A DNA stretch of 64,000 nucleotides, taken from assembly GCF_015832195.1 (NCBI RefSeq), contig NC_052030.1:9505439-9569438 (forward strand), in the 5' to 3' direction. Below the pieces are notes generated by a model that saw nothing but the letters and a program-made list of their open reading frames with translations, did no database searches and was not told the DNA's origin. This stretch comes from Motacilla alba alba. Its lineage: Eukaryota > Chordata > Aves > Passeriformes > Motacillidae. Positions 39,206 through 52,604 of this stretch are shown here, in pieces. The first letter of the stretch is position 1. Each line of letters begins with the position of its first letter. The translations under genes were made by a program, and so were the position numbers.

Positions 39206-40994
39206 GCAGTGGAGCAGGCAACAGCTGCGTCCCTTAGTCAAGGACACCCTGAAAACTCCAAGCTTTAAGGACCTGAATTAAAAAGTTGATATATGTTTAT
39301 GTAAACACTGGTAACTTTCAAAGCCGGTAAATTCTATATCTGAACTATGTTTGTTACAATAATAAAAATCACACCTGCAGGTCAGAAAGATCCTGCTCAG
39401 GTGAAGACCCTTCCCCTGGGTGTGTGGAGAAGCAAATTGTATGGAAATTACCGACAGACTCTAATAAAGGACTGGGATTGGAAAGTTACTAACTCTGAAC
39501 TTCTGTGTATAAATAACAGCAGGAAAGTCCAATGGGGTGTGCTGGATTTGTGGAATACACTGAGCTCCCAGGCTGCAAACCCTGAAATAAATAATCAATG
39601 TCTCTCTCAATTGTGTCATTATTAGCTTGAAACGCACTAGGTTAAAAAATCCAATTTTGTGGCTACCAGTGGCAGCCCCTTGGCCACCACTGTCCTTCTG
39701 TCACCCTCAGGGCAGCACAGCTGTGGAGTCCCGTCCAGGGAACATTGCCTCAGAGCAGAGAGAATCAGAAAGAAAACATTTCTGCTCAGACTAGGGAGTG
39801 TTCTTTAGTCCCCTCAGGAATGGCACCCAAGTCATGAGATCTGCCCACTGGCATCCTCTCCATGCCACAGCTGTCACAGTTCAAAAGCTCCAAATGCTGC
39901 TTTTTGTCATTACCAAAGGTGTGGCTCCCTGCCGAGGAGGCCAAAGTCAGCTCCGAGGCGAGGCCATGACTCACAGCAGGAGGAAGGAGAGTGTGGATGA
40001 TGGGCTGGCCATGGGCCAGGGTGATGCCATGGCACAAGGAAAATGCATCTCCATGTCCTCATCCCAGCTCTTGGCAGGACAGGGAAAGACCAGGCAGCAG
40101 GTCCTGTGTCCCTGCTCTCCATGAGGAACTCATTCATCTGCCTTTCACCAGCCCAAATCTCCTTCTGTTGCTGGCACAAGGCTCCTGAGCCAGTGGAGCC
40201 ACTGCCATCTCTCCATGATCCATTCCAAGGAAACCAGACAGAGTCACTGTAGCTGCCCCTTAGCAGGTGCATGGATGGGAGCAAGAGGAAAAGTTTCAGC
40301 AGCAAAACCATCCAGCCCTGTAACAACAGCAGGAATATGGAGCTCGCCTTGCCTCCTCTGTTCCCACCCACATCCCATTTAAATTAAGATCGCTTTCCCA
40401 CAGCTTCCCCCCTTGCTCCCAAATCAGAATAATATAGGTGTTTCCCCCACCTTAGCAACCCTTTCATCTTCACCACACCAAGGGATCCCAATTCCATGAC
40501 TCATTTGCCTTTTCACTTTTCCAGAAGCCAAGCCATAACCCATCCCCTCGGCCACCTTTCCCCTCCCTGCAGCTCCGGCACGGATGAGGCCGATCCATGG
40601 CTCGGATCAGCGCCGCTGCAAGGAGGCTGTTCCTGCCTCTCACACCTCTTTGAAGCGCTTCTTGTTCCACCCATGGCTGGGAACCCCTGCTCCAGCACAC
40701 GGGGCTCTCAGCAAAGTCATAAGGAACGAGAAAAGCGCCTGATCAGTTATTCAGGAGCCACTTAATGGCAGCTCCCTCCACAAAAACACCCACACAGCGA
40801 CAGAGCCGGAGAACTGGGCACGCCAGGCTCCGGAGGCTCCTCAGCCCTGGGAGCTGCATTCAAATGGACGCTTCAAGAGAGCAGCCCTGTTCCCAAGGAG
40901 CTGCTGTCTTGTTTCCCACTGTGTGAGGAGGAGCCTCAGCGGGTTCCTTTGTGAACGCCCGGGGAGATGAGACCAGGGAGCTTCAAAGTGGCCA

Positions 40995-41125
40995 CAGAAA
41001 CTCGGGCTGGCTGGAGCCGCGGCGGGCCCGGGGCGGAGCTGCGCCGGCGGGATGGCAGCGCTGAGGGGCACGGGGCAGGCCTGGGCCCGACCCGTGTGGG
41101 GCCGCGGGGGCCAGATCCTCACCCT
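40995..41125. promoter_or_regulatory. small GC/CpG-rich patch
   Basis: A 130-base stretch with many CpGs and GGGGCGG-like boxes stands out from flanking DNA about 2.3 kb upstream of the main island. It could be a minor promoter or enhancer. No transcript is inferred. Confidence 0.25.
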
Positions 41126-41344
41126 CACCCCGCCCTTCTTGCCTTGGGGACACCCTGAACCTGTGAGAAAGGGAATGGATGTGTGTGGGGCCAGCACGGA
41201 ACTGTGGGAATGGCGGTGCTGCGCTGGGGAGATGGGAACCCCCCAGGCCGTCACAGCCAGCCCTTGCACCCCAGCTCTGGCACCAGGCAGGAGAATTACC
41301 ACCCCACTGCCACCCCAGTGACACCCCACTGCTGCTGCTTCCTT

Positions 41345-41790
41345 AGAATCATAGAATTATTTGGGTTGGAAAAGCCCCCTAAAACCATTGAGCCCAACCC
41401 CAGCCCTGCCCAAGCCACCAATGTCCCCAGGCTCCACATTGATGCATCCATTAAATCCCTTCAGGGATGGAACTCCACCACCTCCCTGGGCAGACTGTTC
41501 CAGTGCCTGGCAATCCTTTCTATGAAGAAATTTCCACAATATCCAATCTCAACCTCCCCTGGCACAGCCTGAAGCCATTTCCTGTCCCTTGTTCCCCGGA
41601 GCAGAGCCTGACCCTGGCTGCACCCTCCTGTCAGGGAGCTGTGGAGAGCCAGAAGGTTCCCCCTGAGCCCCCCAACTCCCTCAGCTGCTCCTGGTGCTCC
41701 AGACCCTTTCCCAGCTCTTTTCCCTTTCCTGGACATGCTCCAACACCCAAGTGTGTGTCCTGCAGTGAGCAGAGGGCAAGGACAGGACCT
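41345..41790 (-). mobile_element. CR1 LINE 3' fragment (about 445 bp)
   Basis: Antisense CR1, starting AGAATCATAGAATTATTTGG and running through GGGCAGACTGTTCCAGTGCC and CCTGGTGCTCCAGACCC-like blocks. The distal end is approximate. Confidence 0.9.
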
Positions 41791-44259
41791 GGCGGGTGGC
41801 ACAGCCCTGCCCCTGGAAAGGTTCTTCCCCTGTGCTCTGTCCCCACCTGAGACCCTGCGTGAATCTTTGTCCCACTGCGTTTATCAGCACTTAGCAGAGC
41901 AGAGGTGACCCCAAAAGGGGCAGAGTTAAATGCAGAGCCCTGGCCTCTCACCCCATGTATATGAATTAGGGCTGTAATTCCACCCTGCAGTGTGGATGGC
42001 AATAGTGAACAGACACACTTCCAGACCCATCTTGCAGACATCTGAGCTTTGACCCCCTGTTTTATGACTCCACTGGAGCCGTCAGAGGGATGGCAAGCAG
42101 CAATCTACAGTGAAGGAGTGCCTGCACTCAGAAAAAAATGACAGGTCCCTTATCTATGAAGTTTTCATTCTTCAGATACAGTTTTCAAACAAAAGGTTCC
42201 ACTCCTCAGATGAGTAATGCCACTGTTTCTCCTCTCCACCATACAATTAACTTCCAGGCTGGGATCTGTTCAGAACTGAGCTAAGAATGGCACAAAGCAG
42301 GGAGCAGCAGTGAATGTTCTGTGCACCAGTGGGGCTGCTCGGGTGATTTAGCTCCTCTCACACAGCCTGTCAGTGCCCTGCAGTGGAGAAATGGGTTAAT
42401 TGCAAATGGCACATGGACACTGCCCGTGACACACCTGCACAGTGAGGGCAGGGACAAACGCCGGGGGGGCCCAGGCAGACCCCCCCAGCCCCTGCTCTCA
42501 CTCCTGTCTCACCTCTGACTTTGGTGGGTGCGACAAAATCCTCTCCTTTGTTCCAGCCAGGAACAGTCTCTGTCTCTTCCTGCTGAGCCAGTTGCTCCTG
42601 TTATATGAAAAGGTGGAGGTGTATGCAAAAAGAGCCTGTCTGGGTCAGGGGAACACTGATCTTCCAGTGCTCCCCTGCTACCCTTCCCAGGCCCACGTGG
42701 CACTGAAATGCTCTGGCCCTCAGCAGGGAAGCACTTCAGTGTCCTGCCCTGCAACCTTCCACCAGGTAACTGCTCCCACGAAATCCAGAACTGTTGGTGA
42801 CAGCTCAGGATGAGCCCCAGGAGGAAACAGGCTCCCCACACACCTCAGGCACTGAGCACTGCAGGAAGGTGCTCCACTGCCCACTTCATATAATCTGCAT
42901 AGAGGAAAACAGGAAATCCTCCCACTCTCCATCACCACCACGGCAACTATCCTTAAAAGTTCCTTTCCCACCTCTTCCTGCTCATCCACCATGGAAATCA
43001 GTGCAGAGCTACACAGAGAGCAGGTGCCTGGCTCAGAGCACAGGGAGGGCACAGCCCTGGCACTGCCTTCCCAATGAAACCCCACTGGCCATGAGGCCCC
43101 ATTGCTGCCTCTCCCATCCTCAAGTTCAACTCGGGAACAGGGCTGGGAGGAGGAAGGCAGGAGAGAGAGTCCTGTTTTAAAGGGAATAGTCTGTTAAACA
43201 CACGATCCAATGTCCTTGTGAAGGCTGAGCTCTGCCAGGCCCTGGAAAGGGCATCACCCCTCTGAGGGGGTGTGGAGCCTGTGGGATTACACCATGGTGT
43301 CCACACAATATTTCTTCCTCCAGAAAGGTGAGTTTGGGAAGGCAGAGGCTGTCAAACCTCAGCTGCTGAAAGCATAGCCAAGGAATCCTTGACTAAAAAA
43401 CAAGGATAATTGAGTGTCAAATTTGTATGTATAATGCTCTCCAGTAGGAAGGAGTTGTTAGATTGCACCGTCACGGAGGTTTCAGTGCAACAGAGGGAAG
43501 AACCAGTGGGTGTGGGATTGCTGCCAGTTATATAATCCCTGGTGGTTTTGCCTGCACTGGTTTGGGTGAGGACATGGCCCCATCCTGATCCCTGTGCTAT
43601 CAGCCAGCAGCACATGGCCAGGCTTGGGGGGCTGTGGGGAGAACAAAGGGATGCAGATTTCCTGGGAGTCTGCTTTTGTTTTGCCAAGCAGAAGAGTGAC
43701 TCAGATTTCAGCGCACTCCTGTAACTCAGCCAACAACAACACGTCCTTAGTCACGGCGATAAAGCCCAGGATCTCTGTTCCATTTGCTGGACTAAAAAAA
43801 GCTCAAACTCATCCACCCAAGGGCCAGGTCAGTCACTAAAGCAGAGACTGAACCCCGAGCTGTGCGCAGTGACGGCAGCATCTTCCTCCCCAACAACCTC
43901 TCCACTCCTGGAAACTACTCAGAAAATCTACTGAACCAGCACAGATAATCTTGGTGCTGCACTATCACAGAGCTCTCTGATAACTCCTAAGCACTCACAT
44001 GTTGTTCCAACACGGCTGCCAAAGCCTTGCAGAAATGCTTTCACTTCCTGAGAAATGCTCCAGGAAACAGCACCATACTTCCTTGTGCTTAAGGACTGGC
44101 TTAACACATCCCTGTGCTGTTGTCTCCTGGATCTGAGCTCATTTTTCATGGCTGTGAGGTACATCCACAGCTCATTGGAAATGCCAGAGCATGGATTGCT
44201 CCACCTCAGTCGTTGCACTCAAAGCAAGTAAAAGGAGAACTTAAATTGACAAAGGGGAG

Positions 44260-44472
44260 GTTTAGATTTGAGTTTAGGAAGAAATGCTTCCTTGTGAGGG
44301 TGCTGAGGCCCTGGTACAGGTTGCCCAGAGAAGCTGGGGCTGTCCCACCCCTGGAGGTGTCCAAGACCAGGTTAGAATGGGGCTTGGAGCAACCTGGGAT
44401 AGTGGAAGGTGCCTCTGTGAATGAGATGAACTTTAAGGTCTCTTCCATCCCAGTTTGTGTTGCCCTGAGATT
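44260..44472 (+). mobile_element. CR1 LINE 3' fragment
   Basis: Sense CR1 with GTTTAGGAAGAAATGCTTCC, GGTACAGGTTGCCCAGAGAA and AACTTTAAGGTCTCTTCCAT, ending near TGAGATTCCC. Confidence 0.9.
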
Positions 44473-47281
44473 CCCAATCCCAGGCTAACAAAATCCCTGT
44501 CGTACAGGCCTCCATCCCCCAGTGCTGCAGGGCTGGGTAGGGACCCAGGGCTGTCAGCCCCTTACCCTGCATCAGTCAGGGGGGTGCCTGTCCAAACTTG
44601 GCCTCTCTGCAGGATTTACCCTGGGATTGCTACAGCTATGGATTAGCTTTTGAATTTTCAGCTTCATTTTCCTTTGCAAAAGGGCTCTGTGGAATAGTTG
44701 CTGGAGCACCTTAAGAGGGAGCACAGGGTGTTGCCAGGACAGCACCCACCTGGGCAGATGTTTGTGCCAGGACTCAGCGTGTCCATTCATGCATGTTAAC
44801 AAGGGCTATAAATACTCTGGGTCCTTCAGCGCCACGTGCCCCTGCCTGGCAGGAGGGTGTGTGAGGACGTGCACTCCCAGCTGGGCTCACCAGCACAGCC
44901 CCCAGTGCCCCCCATCACACCCAGCCCTGGGCAGGGGCCACAGCCAAACATTCATCTGCCACGGCCACCTGGAGCCAAAGGATTGGGCTTTGGAGCAGAG
45001 GAGCAAAACAGAGCATGGAAAGTCCTGGTGCTGCGACCACCCCTCGGAGGAACTCCCATAATCCAACCCCAGCTGCTGGTGAACATCTGAGGAGCCCTTG
45101 TTGGCGAGGGGTTGGAAAGGCTTCTCTGCCTGCACAGGACAGAGCTGCTGGCTCTCCAGAGCTGCTGCACCAGCTGCTGTCTCCTGCACTGCATGGAGGT
45201 GGCAAGTGATGGAAATTTCCATGCACTTCAAAGCACAACCTCAGGATAGCTGCTTTTGTGAGAAACTATCCCAAGTTAAAAATTAATGAAATTCACTTTT
45301 AGGATCATTTACTTTCCTCCATCCGAAAGGCAGGAATTTTGCCAGTCTCTTCTGCTCAGAACACAGAGCATTCCTGCTTTGGCACCTTGGGGATGTGGCC
45401 TCTGGTGGTTAGGTTGCCAATTAATATCAGGTAATTAACACATTTGCAAGGGCTGGTTGAATCCCACCCTGGCATTTTGCAAACTCTGCGTGTTTGGGGA
45501 GTGTCTTCATCAGCTTTTGAAGTTCTGAGCTGTGAGCTCCCTGCAAACCTCAGCCTGCACTGGAAACTGGGGCTGGGCCATTAGAGCAAACATGCCTCAA
45601 GAAGCAAACATATTAAGGATTAATTAAATACCAGGATTTATTTAATTAAGCCTCTTCTCATAAGTAGGTAGAGGCAGGAATCTGGAGTGAGCATCCAGCC
45701 TTCCTTGCATTCCCATTTTTAGAAATGCAGTTAAATTCTGTGCTGCTTAAAACAGGACATTGGGGTCATGTAGACCCCTCCAAGAGCAGTTCAGGAACCG
45801 ACACCACAGAAAGGAGGTTGGGGACACTCTTCCCTCTTCCCACACGTGGCATCCCCCCATGGAACAGCTGGAAGACCCACAAGCACCCACAGATCTTGTG
45901 GAGTCCAGAGGGGTGACAAGTGCCAGCCCTGAGCAGGGAGCACAGGCAGCTTGTCCTCTTCACATTTTTGATGAAACACTTGTCCCTCCTATTCCCTGCA
46001 AGAAAGGCACCACAGCCCATCCTATCACTGCCAGTTTAAAGGTCTGGAGACTGATCCAGGAAATTCTGAGGCAAGAGAACGGCATCAAGTCCAAGGTCAT
46101 TTTGAGCACCGTTGCAGAATGCACTCCCTCACCTCCTGCACAGCTCACCTGGCAGCACAGGATCACACACAGGTATAAACCATCCCCACCATGGCCCAGC
46201 TCTGGGCTGTCACCATGCCAGGGCCCTCTGTCACCTTCCCATCTGCTCTGTCTGGGGCAGTTCACTCCAAGCAGCACCAAGGACCTGGCCCAGCCCTTCC
46301 CCAGTGCTTTTCCTCCTCTTCCATCGCTCTGTTTCACCATCAGTTTAAATCTCCACATTACAGGGGGGGTACAGCAAGAGAAAGGACAGAGGTGACAGTG
46401 CCAGCAGAGCCAAGGAGGTGTCACTGCCACACATGTGCCCAGAAGGACAGGCTCAGCAAAGCTGGACTGAGCAGGCCAAGGGATGGGGGAAAGCGAGGAC
46501 CAAGGAGGGTGCAAAAAGGAGCCCAGGTGACAGCAGAGTCCCCAGGACAGGGGACACTCACCACAAGCAACAGGGAGCTCTGAAATCTGTGAGCAGTGTG
46601 GAAATACAGAGCATTTTGGGCACTCCCTGCTCAGGGTATCCCCATTCACTGCCTTCCCAGGAACCACGCAGACAGAAAGAACCACCACGGTCTGATTGAT
46701 TTGAAAATACATTAACCATAGAGAATAGAGCTTTAATTTTTTCCTTCTCAACAACAATAAGGAACAGTTTACATTAAAAAAAAAAATAAAGAGCATGAAT
46801 AAAATAATATAAAACAGATATTATACCACAGTGTGGAATTCAGATAATCTAAGAACATTAGCAGCACTTCTACAAATAGATTAAAAGCTGTAAGTGCTCA
46901 TTAAGCTCAGATCGAGCAACTCCCAGAGACCAAAATGGCATCCAACAGAGAAAAGCAGCAATTCTGTGTAGGGCAACAGAAAAGTCTAATGCCAGGACAC
47001 CAGATACATTCAAATCCCTGTGCTGAGGGGTAATTCCCTGTCCCACAGAGCCCCCACGATTGCTGTCACACCCTGCTGCCCTGCCTGGCTCTCCAGAACA
47101 CTCCTTCAACAAGGGAAGTGACAATCGTGGGTCTGAGGTTACATCCATGTTGCATTTTCAAAGCTTTTCATTAATTCTGTTTGGGAAAACAATTTCTTCC
47201 CTGGCTTCTGGGAATTACTCTCCAGAGAGAATGAATTTCTGAGAATTTAAGTCAATCTTACACAGTCACAACAATGACATT

Positions 47282-47287
47282 TTTATT
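47282..47287 (-). terminator. candidate poly(A) signal AATAAA
   Basis: AATAAA on the minus strand is followed by a T/G-rich stretch (GTCATTGTTGTGACTGTG). It could end a long SGSM1 3' UTR of about 5.2 kb, but single hexamers occur often by chance. Confidence 0.2.
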
Positions 47288-48248
47288 CTCTCAGTATCCA
47301 GGATCAGGATTTTCAATTCTTTATCGTCCTTAGCAGCAAAGCCATACTCATTCCTAAAACTTCCATGTATTTAAGATCTTGTGCATAGTTTAATCTTTAG
47401 TGTTAATTTGTTAAAAAATAAATTAAAAAAAAAAAAAGAATAAATGGTGCTTTTTCCCCCTCATCAAAGCACTGATGCAAAGTGCCCTTGCTCCCAGTCA
47501 TGTCCCACTGCTGATGGCTCAGGAGCCACCGTGGAGAAGGGACTGTCCCCTGCAGCACCATCCACGGGTTCTGCTCAGCCTCCATGTGCAAAATCCATCT
47601 ATAAAAGGAAGCTATTAAACTACTGAACAGGAATTTAAGGTGGAATATGCACCAATCTAAAATTAAATTAGAAATTAGATTAGACACATTAAACGACTTC
47701 CATGGCTATTCATGTACATTCTCCAGGAAGTTCAGGATTTGGGCAAAGTTGGGAAGGAATCCACACACTGAGCTGTGTGAATGTGCAGCTATGGCACCAA
47801 ATGGCCTCAGCCATGGCCCACGTGGCCACCAGAGGACAGAAATGTGGTCACACTAAGAACCAAAATTGTTTAGATGCCTTAATCAGTGAAATACTGCTTA
47901 TTCAAGGCAATGAGGATTCTGACCTTGAGTGGAAAAGCAGGAACAATCAGTGGCATTTGATCTACTTCAGGGCATCTGAAAAAGCTTTTACAGGAATTTC
48001 TGACACAGGTTCTGGTGAGTTCAACCCTTCCATAGTGCTAGGAAGGGCTGGAAGTCCATCTCTACATTGTGCTCTATCAATTTGTGCTCACACAACAGTA
48101 AAATGCTGAAGACAAGCCCAGAACTGCTCAGTACTCAGGGAAATTCCCAACTGGAATGAGAAATAAGACAGAGGTTTTGATGACATGACCATCATTTTGG
48201 TCCTACTGATCAAATGTTCAGTGGTTCCCACCGTGCCTCTAGAGAAAA

Positions 48249-48436
48249 GGGATTTAAATATTGTAAGGTATTTCAAAAGCAGACTTAGGGGATGAGAATC
48301 CCAAAACTAAAAGGGATTTAGATATTGTAAGGTATTTCAAAAGCAGACTTAGGGGATGAGAATCCCAAAACTAAAAGGGATTTAGATATTGTAAGGTATT
48401 TCAAAAGCAGACTTAGGGGATGAGAACCCCAAAACT
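48249..48436. repeat. 64-bp tandem repeat, about 2.9 copies
   Basis: Three units start at 48249, 48313 and 48377, each beginning GGGATTTA(A/G)ATATTG. Only two substitutions distinguish the copies: A or G in the first part, and GAATCCC versus GAACCCC near the end. This points to a recent tandem expansion in non-coding DNA left of SGSM1. Confidence 0.97.
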
Positions 48437-48543
48437 GGTCCCATCCATGGTCAGAGACCCATTGGCTACTGTGGCTCTCAGGGCAGGGGACCAAGCTCAG
48501 GAAAATCCAGGAATGAGAGGGGAAACAGTCAGGCAAAATAAGT

Positions 48544-48562
48544 AATAAATAAATAAATAAAA
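48544..48562. repeat. (AAAT)n microsatellite
   Basis: A run of ATAAATAAATAAATAAA about 100 bases past the 64-bp tandem repeat. Confidence 0.8.
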
Positions 48563-49285
48563 AAACAAAGAATAAGAAGAACTTCATCCCATAAACTGCT
48601 CTTGGCCACAAGGCTTGTGTCTCCAGGGATTTTGGGACCCACCTCTTCAAGAGTTCCATCTCTCAGCCTTTTCTCCACCTGTCAGTGACAAGGGCTCACA
48701 CCTGCAGTTCAACTGATGGCTCACATTGCACTACCAGGTGCATTTGGATGAGTTAAGGGATGCTCCCCATGCCAGGGGCTGGATGAGAGCAGGACAGGGA
48801 CACAGCAGGAAGTTCCCACATAAAAAAAAAAACCCTATCAGTCTTCATGAAAAACATTCACAGCAAAGCAATTCAGGGACTCGACACAGCAAGAGAAAAA
48901 CTCCCAGGAAAATCTCACATTTAGGAACAAACACAACTTCTAAAGGGTCTGCACAGGTGACACCAAAAGAGATGGGCACCAGGAGCTTGTTGGAAGGTTG
49001 CATGAGCAGAAAGCTCAAATGCAGGAAGAGAATCCATTTGTCACTCCCTCAGGGGAACACAGGGCCAGGATACAAACACTCAGTGGATTTACACACACTG
49101 AGATCACCTGGGCTCGGCACAAACCCCACAGCAATGTGGGTGCTCAGTGAGGGTGTGATGGGAGCTGAACTCAGCCCATGGAGCCCATCCTTCCTTCCTC
49201 AGGCTCAGCTTGGAGTGACTGGGGCAGAGAACGTGGGCTGGCAGCTCAAGCCACCCTTGCAGCAGTCTCCTCAGAAGGTGTGGAG

Positions 49286-49530
49286 TTATGGAATGGTTTG
49301 GGCTGGAAGGAAACTTAGAGATCACCCAGTTCGCCCCCCTGCCATGGGCAGGGACACCTTCCACTATTCCAGGTTGCTCCAAGCCCTGTCCAACCTGGCC
49401 TGGGGCACTTTCAGGGATCCAGGGTGTGCCAGTGCCTTATAGTGCAGAATTTCTCCCTAAAATCCAGTCTAACCCTGCTCTCTGTCAGTTTAAGGCACAG
49501 AGCTCCAGTCCCTGTTCCCACAGAGCCAAC
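49286..49530 (-). mobile_element. CR1 LINE 3' fragment
   Basis: Antisense CR1 from TTATGGAATGGTTTGGGCTG through CTGCCATGGGCAGGGACACC to TCAGTTTAAGGCACAGAGCT. It may lie in or beyond the SGSM1 3' UTR. Confidence 0.9.
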
Positions 49531-50199
49531 AACAGGCTAAAATAGTCCTGGGCTGGCAGTGCCATTGTGGGGGGGATTTCAGCTGCACAGAGCTGCTGGG
49601 ATGAGACATTCCTCTTCCCCAAGGGGCCAGACAAGATTACTGTATATGGACAAGCCTGGTGACAGGCCTCCCCTGCGTGGCAAACAGGCCATCCTGGGCT
49701 GCACAGCTGGGACAGATCCCTGCTGGCTTCCAGCACCACGACTGCCCCTGTCAGAATTCCAGAACAAGGCTTTATCTCATGGGGATCCAGCAGGGGGGCA
49801 GAGCCAGGCAGGAGAGGCTGAGCCCAGAGAGAGCCCACAAACAGCTGTACAGCAAAACCTTTGCTTTTCAGCTTCTTAGCAGCTTTTAAGCATCAAAGAG
49901 AGCCCCAGGCTCCTGGTGGGGTCTCACTGTGGGCCTCCACAAGCAAAAGAACTTGCTCAGCAACACAGCTGAAACAAAGCATTTTTATAATATTTTTTCC
50001 TCTTTTTTTTCCCCTCTTTTGTCCAGTCTTAAAGCCAGAACCAAGATGAAGCCAAACTGAGGTTGTGATGGTGGCTCTGCTCTGAGCTTCCTGTTGCCCC
50101 ACCAGAACAACTCTCCCAGCACAGGGACAGTGACAGATTGGCACATCATGGAATAGGTGCTATAGAAACCACACAGTTCTTAGAAGCAAAAGATTTCTC

Positions 50200-52515
50200 A
50201 CCCCCCCTCCCCTCAAAAAATAACCCACTTAGTTGAGATATTTTCTCTCTATACTGTATATATATTATATATAGACACAATTCTCTGGTAAACATTTACA
50301 AGATATTGTAAATAACATTGAAAATTTCTATCTCCATTTGCACAACAGCACACTCACACGCCAGCACACAAGGACACACTGTCAGGTACAATCAATAAAT
50401 AAATACTTTTTTCCCCCCCTCCCAGAAATTATTCAAAAAAAAACACTGCTATTGAGCGGCCCAAAGACACTCTCAGTTAATACAGACAGCAAATATTGTG
50501 CAGAATTTCTTGGCTGTTTTTGTTTAGAAACCAAGGAAAGAAGCTTGAAAGGTTTAGTGTCAGCAATGTTGCTTGGTCAGGTGGTGTTTAGGGTGACCCT
50601 GGCCCTCAGGAAAGGGAGAACAGACACTTCCCTGTCCCTCTAGACAGGTGACAGATCTGTCCTAGAGTCCTGAGGGAACAGGAGCAGCCTGGAAGGAGGG
50701 AGGACACGAGCTTTTCACTCTGCTTGGTGCAAAGATGAAAGATTCTCACAGGAACAGGCAGATCTCCAGCTCTTTGTTTCCTGTGCTACTGCAGCCCAGC
50801 ACCCTTTGGGGTTTTACTGCTTCAGGGAATTTCCCAGATTGTTGCACACATCTGTTGGGATTATGAGGAGTGAAGGGCTGCCCATTGCTCTGCTGCCCCA
50901 GCCCCTTCCCCAAAGGGTTCAGGATGTGCCACTGCCTTTTCCAGCTGTGACCTCCATGTCCCAGAATACAGAAATTGCTGATCTGCTCAGAAACAGCAAA
51001 CCACTCCACCACGCTGTTCAGACCTTCCCTGAAGCAGCAGTTTTCTCTGGTGCAGACTGACAACCACCTTTTTTTCTGCCAGCAACATCTGACATGTGCC
51101 ACGAGCCAACACAAACCAACACAGACAGATGTTCCACAGGAGGAGGAAGGGCCCCTTTCCCTCCTGTGGGAGCACTCCAGCAGCAAGGCAGGAGCAGGGC
51201 CAGAGGAGAGCACACACACAGCACACATTGCACCAGGGAGGAACACAAATGTTTGCAGCAAAACTTGAGAGAAAGTACCCTCAGAGAGAGCTCCAGCCCA
51301 GCACCCCCAGCATTGCCCTGCCTGGCTGGGCTGGACCCTCCATCCACTCCTCTCCTTTTCCTGTATAGTTTTTACCTGAGTTGAAAAATGACTCTGAAGC
51401 CTCTGCAGGGCAGCCTGTGTGGGACACAGCAGCTGGAGAGGCACTTCATGCAGTGGGCTCCAGGCTGTGCAGGAAAAATGGCCACACAAGGGCATCTTCC
51501 CAAAGCAAAGCCCACTCAGCGACCTTGGGCTAATTTCCTCTCACAGGCCTGTGGGAAAAGCCCACCAAGACCTAACTGGAGATGCTCAGTGGGTTTAGGG
51601 GACTCAACAGCCAGCCCTGAAGCTGTCAGAGGGAAAGTCAGGATCATCAGGAGCTCTGACTTGCCTTCTGAGGAGCCCTTCCCTCACAAGCGCTCAGAGG
51701 AGCAACAAGAGACCAGACTCCTACCACAAGCAGCTAAAGTAAGGCAGGTAAGAAAACCTCCAGCCTGGAGTTCCCAGAGGAGGTCAGGACCAGATTTCCC
51801 AGTGTTCAGAGAACATTACAGAGGCTGGATTTTGAAAAATAACCCCAATGCTGAATTTGGAGCTGTTCTGAAAATCCATCCAGACACGAACCTCTCGTGT
51901 GCTCAGATATTGTAGGAACAATGTAAAATCCCAGGGAGAAAACAGCCCTAAAAAAAAGAAAATACCAAAGGGGAAGCAATGCATTGAGGGACAAGATCAA
52001 AAGAGGAATTTCTGTGATCAAAGTCCCCCCCATTACTGGCAGAACCTCGTTGTGTTGGTAAGGAGCTGAGCACTGGCAGCATCCCGATGCTGCCTGGGCT
52101 CGCAGGGCTGGCTGCCTTCCCACACCACAGGGAAGGGCTGCCCAAGGAAGCAGCTTTCCAAGGAATCGGCTTTCCCTCTGTGCCACCAAGCTCTGCTCCC
52201 CCAGCCCCCGAGCTCCACCCTGGGATGTGGCAATGCCTGGGCAGTTTTGGTGGCCATGGCAGCTGCTCTGAGGCCAGGAAGCCACTGCCTGGTCCTGCTC
52301 CAGGCACAGGAACACACCTGGAGGGATCTTTGGTTGAGTCACTGCAGAAGGTCTGAGCCTGGGCCTGTGCTGAGCCCAGGGGACTCCCAGCTCACATAGC
52401 AGCACGTGTCCCACCACCTGAGTCCCACAGGTGTGGCACTTGGAGAGACAGGAGAAGGGAGGAAGCGTCGGAGGGGAGTCCTGGCTCTTTGGGTGCCTCG
52501 TCTGCCCCAGGTCCT
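50200..52515 (-). other. SGSM1: SGSM1 3' UTR, probable, end unknown
   Basis: Sequence after the stop codon shows no further coding signal. Near 50395-50405 the minus strand has overlapping ATTTATTTATT, an AU-rich-element type, close to an AT-rich tract at 50240-50340. Both look like 3' UTR. No clean AATAAA is seen before this, so the boundary is a guess. Confidence 0.4.
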
Positions 52516-52604
52516 TCATTTGTTCTCAATCAGAGTCTGCACTTTATAGACCAGGTCCCGAGCCAGCTTCAGGATCTGCTTGGTGTTGTGGCGCTCGGCC
52601 ATTT
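52516..52604 (-). CDS. SGSM1: SGSM1 last coding exon
   Basis: The acceptor is GTTGCAG. Its first two bases complete Glu641, then it reads [20 protein letters not shown] and VQTLIENK, with TGA at 52518-52516. The C-terminus is nearly identical to mammalian SGSM1. The 3' UTR continues leftward. Confidence 0.95.

Larger units (their letters stand above)
39210..46700. other. intergenic region between KIAA1671 and SGSM1
   Basis: No convincing coding frame occurs on either strand. Mammals carry TMEM211 (LHFPL7) between these genes, but I recognise no tetraspan-like exon here. The region holds CR1 fragments at 41345-41790 and 44260-44472 and a GC-rich patch at about 40995-41125. The rest is unremarkable. 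Confidence 0.5.

Noticed and set aside
41343..41850. Overlapping plus/minus open frames of 110-130 codons
   Set aside because: They lie inside a CR1 3' fragment and reflect that repeat, not a host gene.
45960..46796. Minus-strand open frame of 278 codons in the intergenic region
   Set aside because: Composition is random (Cys/Trp/Ser rich with no family resemblance). It starts in an A/T-rich tract and shows no splice structure or domain.
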